From: Comamonadaceae bacterium
Lineage (GTDB): Bacteria > Pseudomonadota > Gammaproteobacteria > Burkholderiales > Burkholderiaceae_C
Assembly (NCBI GenBank): GCA_947372005.1
Contig: CANBRV010000118.1
Span: 1 to 6,979 of the forward strand
Direction: 5' to 3'
DNA length: 6,979 nucleotides
The stretch's first letter is position 1; every line of letters starts with the position of its first letter. Positions 5,968 to 6,979 of the stretch are shown here, one piece after another. Under the pieces are notes generated by a model. It was not told the DNA's origin and did not search any database. It was given only the letters and a program-made list of their open reading frames with translations. The translations under genes and the position numbers were made by a program.

Positions 5968-6865
5968 TCAGTTGCTCCTGTGTTGGGATACCGAGCCTGC
6001 CACCACGGCGTGTACATTTAAGCGCAGCTGCGCGGCTGGCGTAGTCAATCGCGTCTTTTAAAGCTTGTCCTTGTGCTAGGCCAAGTGCTAATGCGCCGTG
6101 CCATGTATCACCTGCCGCCAAAGTATCAACAACGGCAACTTTAGGTGACGGGGCATGATTGAGCCCAGATCCATCAAACCAGTAGACGCCTTTTGCGCCC
6201 AAAGTCACACCGACAATGGCATTACGACCGCCAAAACACTGCCTGAGTGCTTGGCCAATTGCTGCGTCATCGTGCAACGCTTGGCCGCTTAGCTTGACTA
6301 GCATGGGCTCACTTAAAACAGGATGCGTTGCTGCATGCATCAGTCGCTTCACGACCGCTGCATCCCCGCTATCGCCATCGAGAACCGATGGGATGCCATG
6401 CTCGGAAGCCTTATCGAGTAACACTTGCGCACCACCTATCCAGCGCGTATCGGCTAATACAGCGTCTGCCTCAATAACCTTTTGTAGCGGTAACCAATCA
6501 ATCACATCAGGATAGCCTTGTGGCTGTGCCGAGACGACAAGGCGTTCCCCGTGCGCATCAATGAGTACGGTTGCGACCTTTGTGCGGTAACCAGCCAATT
6601 GCCTCAGATGTTGAATGTTGACACCTTCCTTGGCGAGCATGACTAAAACTTGATCACCCCAACTGTCTTGACCTACCCTTCCCCAATAAGTGGCAGCACC
6701 GCCTAGGCGTTGAACAGCGACAGCGGCATTAGCGGCAACGCCGCCACCAGTGACGACAAACTCATTGGCAGAAATTTTGGCTGATGGCGCTGGGACGCTA
6801 TCAACATAAAAAATTTGATCAATCGTGGCGGAGCCACCAAGGCAAAGTATGTGCGGGGTTTTCAT
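5945..6865 (-). CDS. PfkB/ribokinase-family carbohydrate kinase, 306 aa
   Basis: This is a cytoplasmic ATP-dependent kinase of the ribokinase/PfkB family, which phosphorylates sugars or related small molecules. The N-terminal strand HILCLGGSATIDQIF (5-19) carries the substrate-binding Asp16. The first signature, TGGGVAANAAVAVQRLGG, lies at 39-56. The second signature, DTLAAGDTWHGALALGL (247-263), supplies the anion hole and the catalytic base Asp253. Length is normal. The DTLAAGD-x-x-HG form is seen in ketohexokinase- and sulfofructose-kinase-like branches, more than in classical ribokinase (DTTGAGD), but the substrate cannot be fixed. Its ATG overlaps the stop codon of the upstream ABC ATPase gene as ATGA, so it is translationally coupled to a transporter, and the transported compound or its product is the natural candidate substrate. 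No good Shine-Dalgarno sequence precedes it. Confidence 0.92.
   Translation of the reverse strand: MKTPHILCLGGSATIDQIFYVDSVPAPSAKISANEFVVTGGGVAANAAVAVQRLGGAATYWGRVGQDSWGDQVLVMLAKEGVNIQHLRQLAGYRTKVATVLIDAHGERLVVSAQPQGYPDVIDWLPLQKVIEADAVLADTRWIGGAQVLLDKASEHGIPSVLDGDSGDAAVVKRLMHAATHPVLSEPMLVKLSGQALHDDAAIGQALRQCFGGRNAIVGVTLGAKGVYWFDGSGLNHAPSPKVAVVDTLAAGDTWHGALALGLAQGQALKDAIDYASRAAALKCTRRGGRLGIPTQEQLNDFHPVY
5975..5979 (-). promoter_or_regulatory. Ribosome binding site of the ROK regulator, inside the sugar-kinase gene
   Basis: A consensus AGGAG lies seven bases before the ATG at 5967-5965 and within the last codons of the PfkB-family gene. It decides the start of the regulator in favour of the overlapping ATG and implies coupled translation. 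Confidence 0.8.
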
Positions 6866-6979
6866 GCGCTCAATTCTGACACTGGTTTAGCGCCTGTCAT
6901 CACAGCAACGGCATCTGTCATTGAAATAGATTTAGGGTCAACCACCGCAATACGGCTGCCTAAGCGTTGAATGTGGATG
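6862..6979 (-). CDS. Sugar ABC transporter ATP-binding protein (FrcA/RbsA-like), C-terminal 38 residues
   Basis: The frame is open from the right edge to the TGA at 6864-6862 and encodes a tail beginning IHIQRLGSRIAVVDPKS, then ISMTDAVAVMTGAKPVSEL. The H-x-x-RLG-R and MTDAVAxMTGA elements match the C-termini of single-domain ATPases of the ribose/fructose importer class (FrcA-like), where they follow the His switch. This is recognition from memory over a short stretch. The Walker motifs lie outside the window, so neither the sugar nor the completeness of the gene can be judged. Permease and periplasmic binding-protein genes would be expected further right. The stop codon shares ATGA with the kinase start, a tight coupling that points to a common pathway. 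Confidence 0.72.
   Translation of the reverse strand, partial: IHIQRLGSRIAVVDPKSISMTDAVAVMTGAKPVSELSA

Larger units (their letters stand above)
176..6979 (-). other. Probable polycistronic unit: sugar importer - kinase - ROK regulator - racemase-like - tadA - ldcA - acylase
   Basis: All seven genes run the same way with junctions of, in order of transcription, a 4-base overlap, a 23-base overlap, 15 bases, 13 bases (4 if the GTG start of tadA is used), 7 bases and 33 bases. No gap is large enough for an obvious separate promoter, and no GC-rich hairpin followed by T's is seen between genes. The true 5' end lies beyond the right edge. Internal promoters within coding sequence, especially for the essential tadA, cannot be excluded. 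Confidence 0.6.

Noticed and set aside
5804..6061. Plus-strand frames opposite the ROK start and the end of the kinase gene
   Set aside because: They lie opposite the well-supported helix-turn-helix and the overlapping gene junction, and their composition is cysteine- and serine-rich as in chance antisense frames.
1..6979. Search for tRNA or other RNA genes, CRISPR repeats, insertion sequences, phage or defence genes
   Set aside because: Nearly all of the window is filled by recognised protein-coding genes, with intergenic gaps below 60 bases. No repeated units, terminal inverted repeats or transposase-like frames were seen.

Overview
The window looks like an ordinary proteobacterial chromosome, most likely from a betaproteobacterium of the Burkholderiales type. 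This rests on the CysB-type start of the left-edge gene, on the mix of families, and on dense operon packing at a base composition near 50% GC. It is inference from remembered families, since no search was run. All eight genes found lie on the minus strand, so transcription runs from right to left. There is no gene-free stretch longer than 300 bases, and I saw no RNA gene, insertion sequence, CRISPR array, phage gene or attachment site.

The right part (about 4126-6979) is the 3' portion of a carbohydrate-uptake type operon whose start lies beyond the right edge. It holds the C-terminus of an ABC transporter ATPase of the sugar (FrcA/RbsA-like) class, then a PfkB-family sugar kinase joined by an ATGA overlap. 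A ROK-family regulator with an N-terminal winged helix follows, overlapping the kinase by 23 bases. Next, 15 bases on, is an Asp/Glu racemase-fold protein of unknown substrate. The simplest reading is that an imported sugar-like compound is phosphorylated by the kinase and sensed by the ROK protein. The job of the racemase-like protein is open.

The middle part (about 2684-4121) holds the housekeeping gene tadA (inosine at the tRNA wobble position) and an LD-carboxypeptidase of the LdcA/S66 family (murein recycling). They are packed so closely behind the racemase-like gene that co-transcription is likely.

The left part (176-2650) is a large, complete penicillin-acylase family Ntn-hydrolase with an N-terminal membrane anchor, probably acting in the periplasm, 33 bases behind the LdcA gene. 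A short AT-rich gap (117-175) with a 9-base inverted repeat separates it from the first 38 codons of a CysB-type LysR regulator running off the left edge.

I see no strong candidate for a new multi-gene system. The points most worth a second look are the racemase-fold protein that lacks the second catalytic cysteine, the ROK regulator with a rewritten signature motif, the linking of tadA to a sugar operon, and the possible operator in front of the CysB-type gene.
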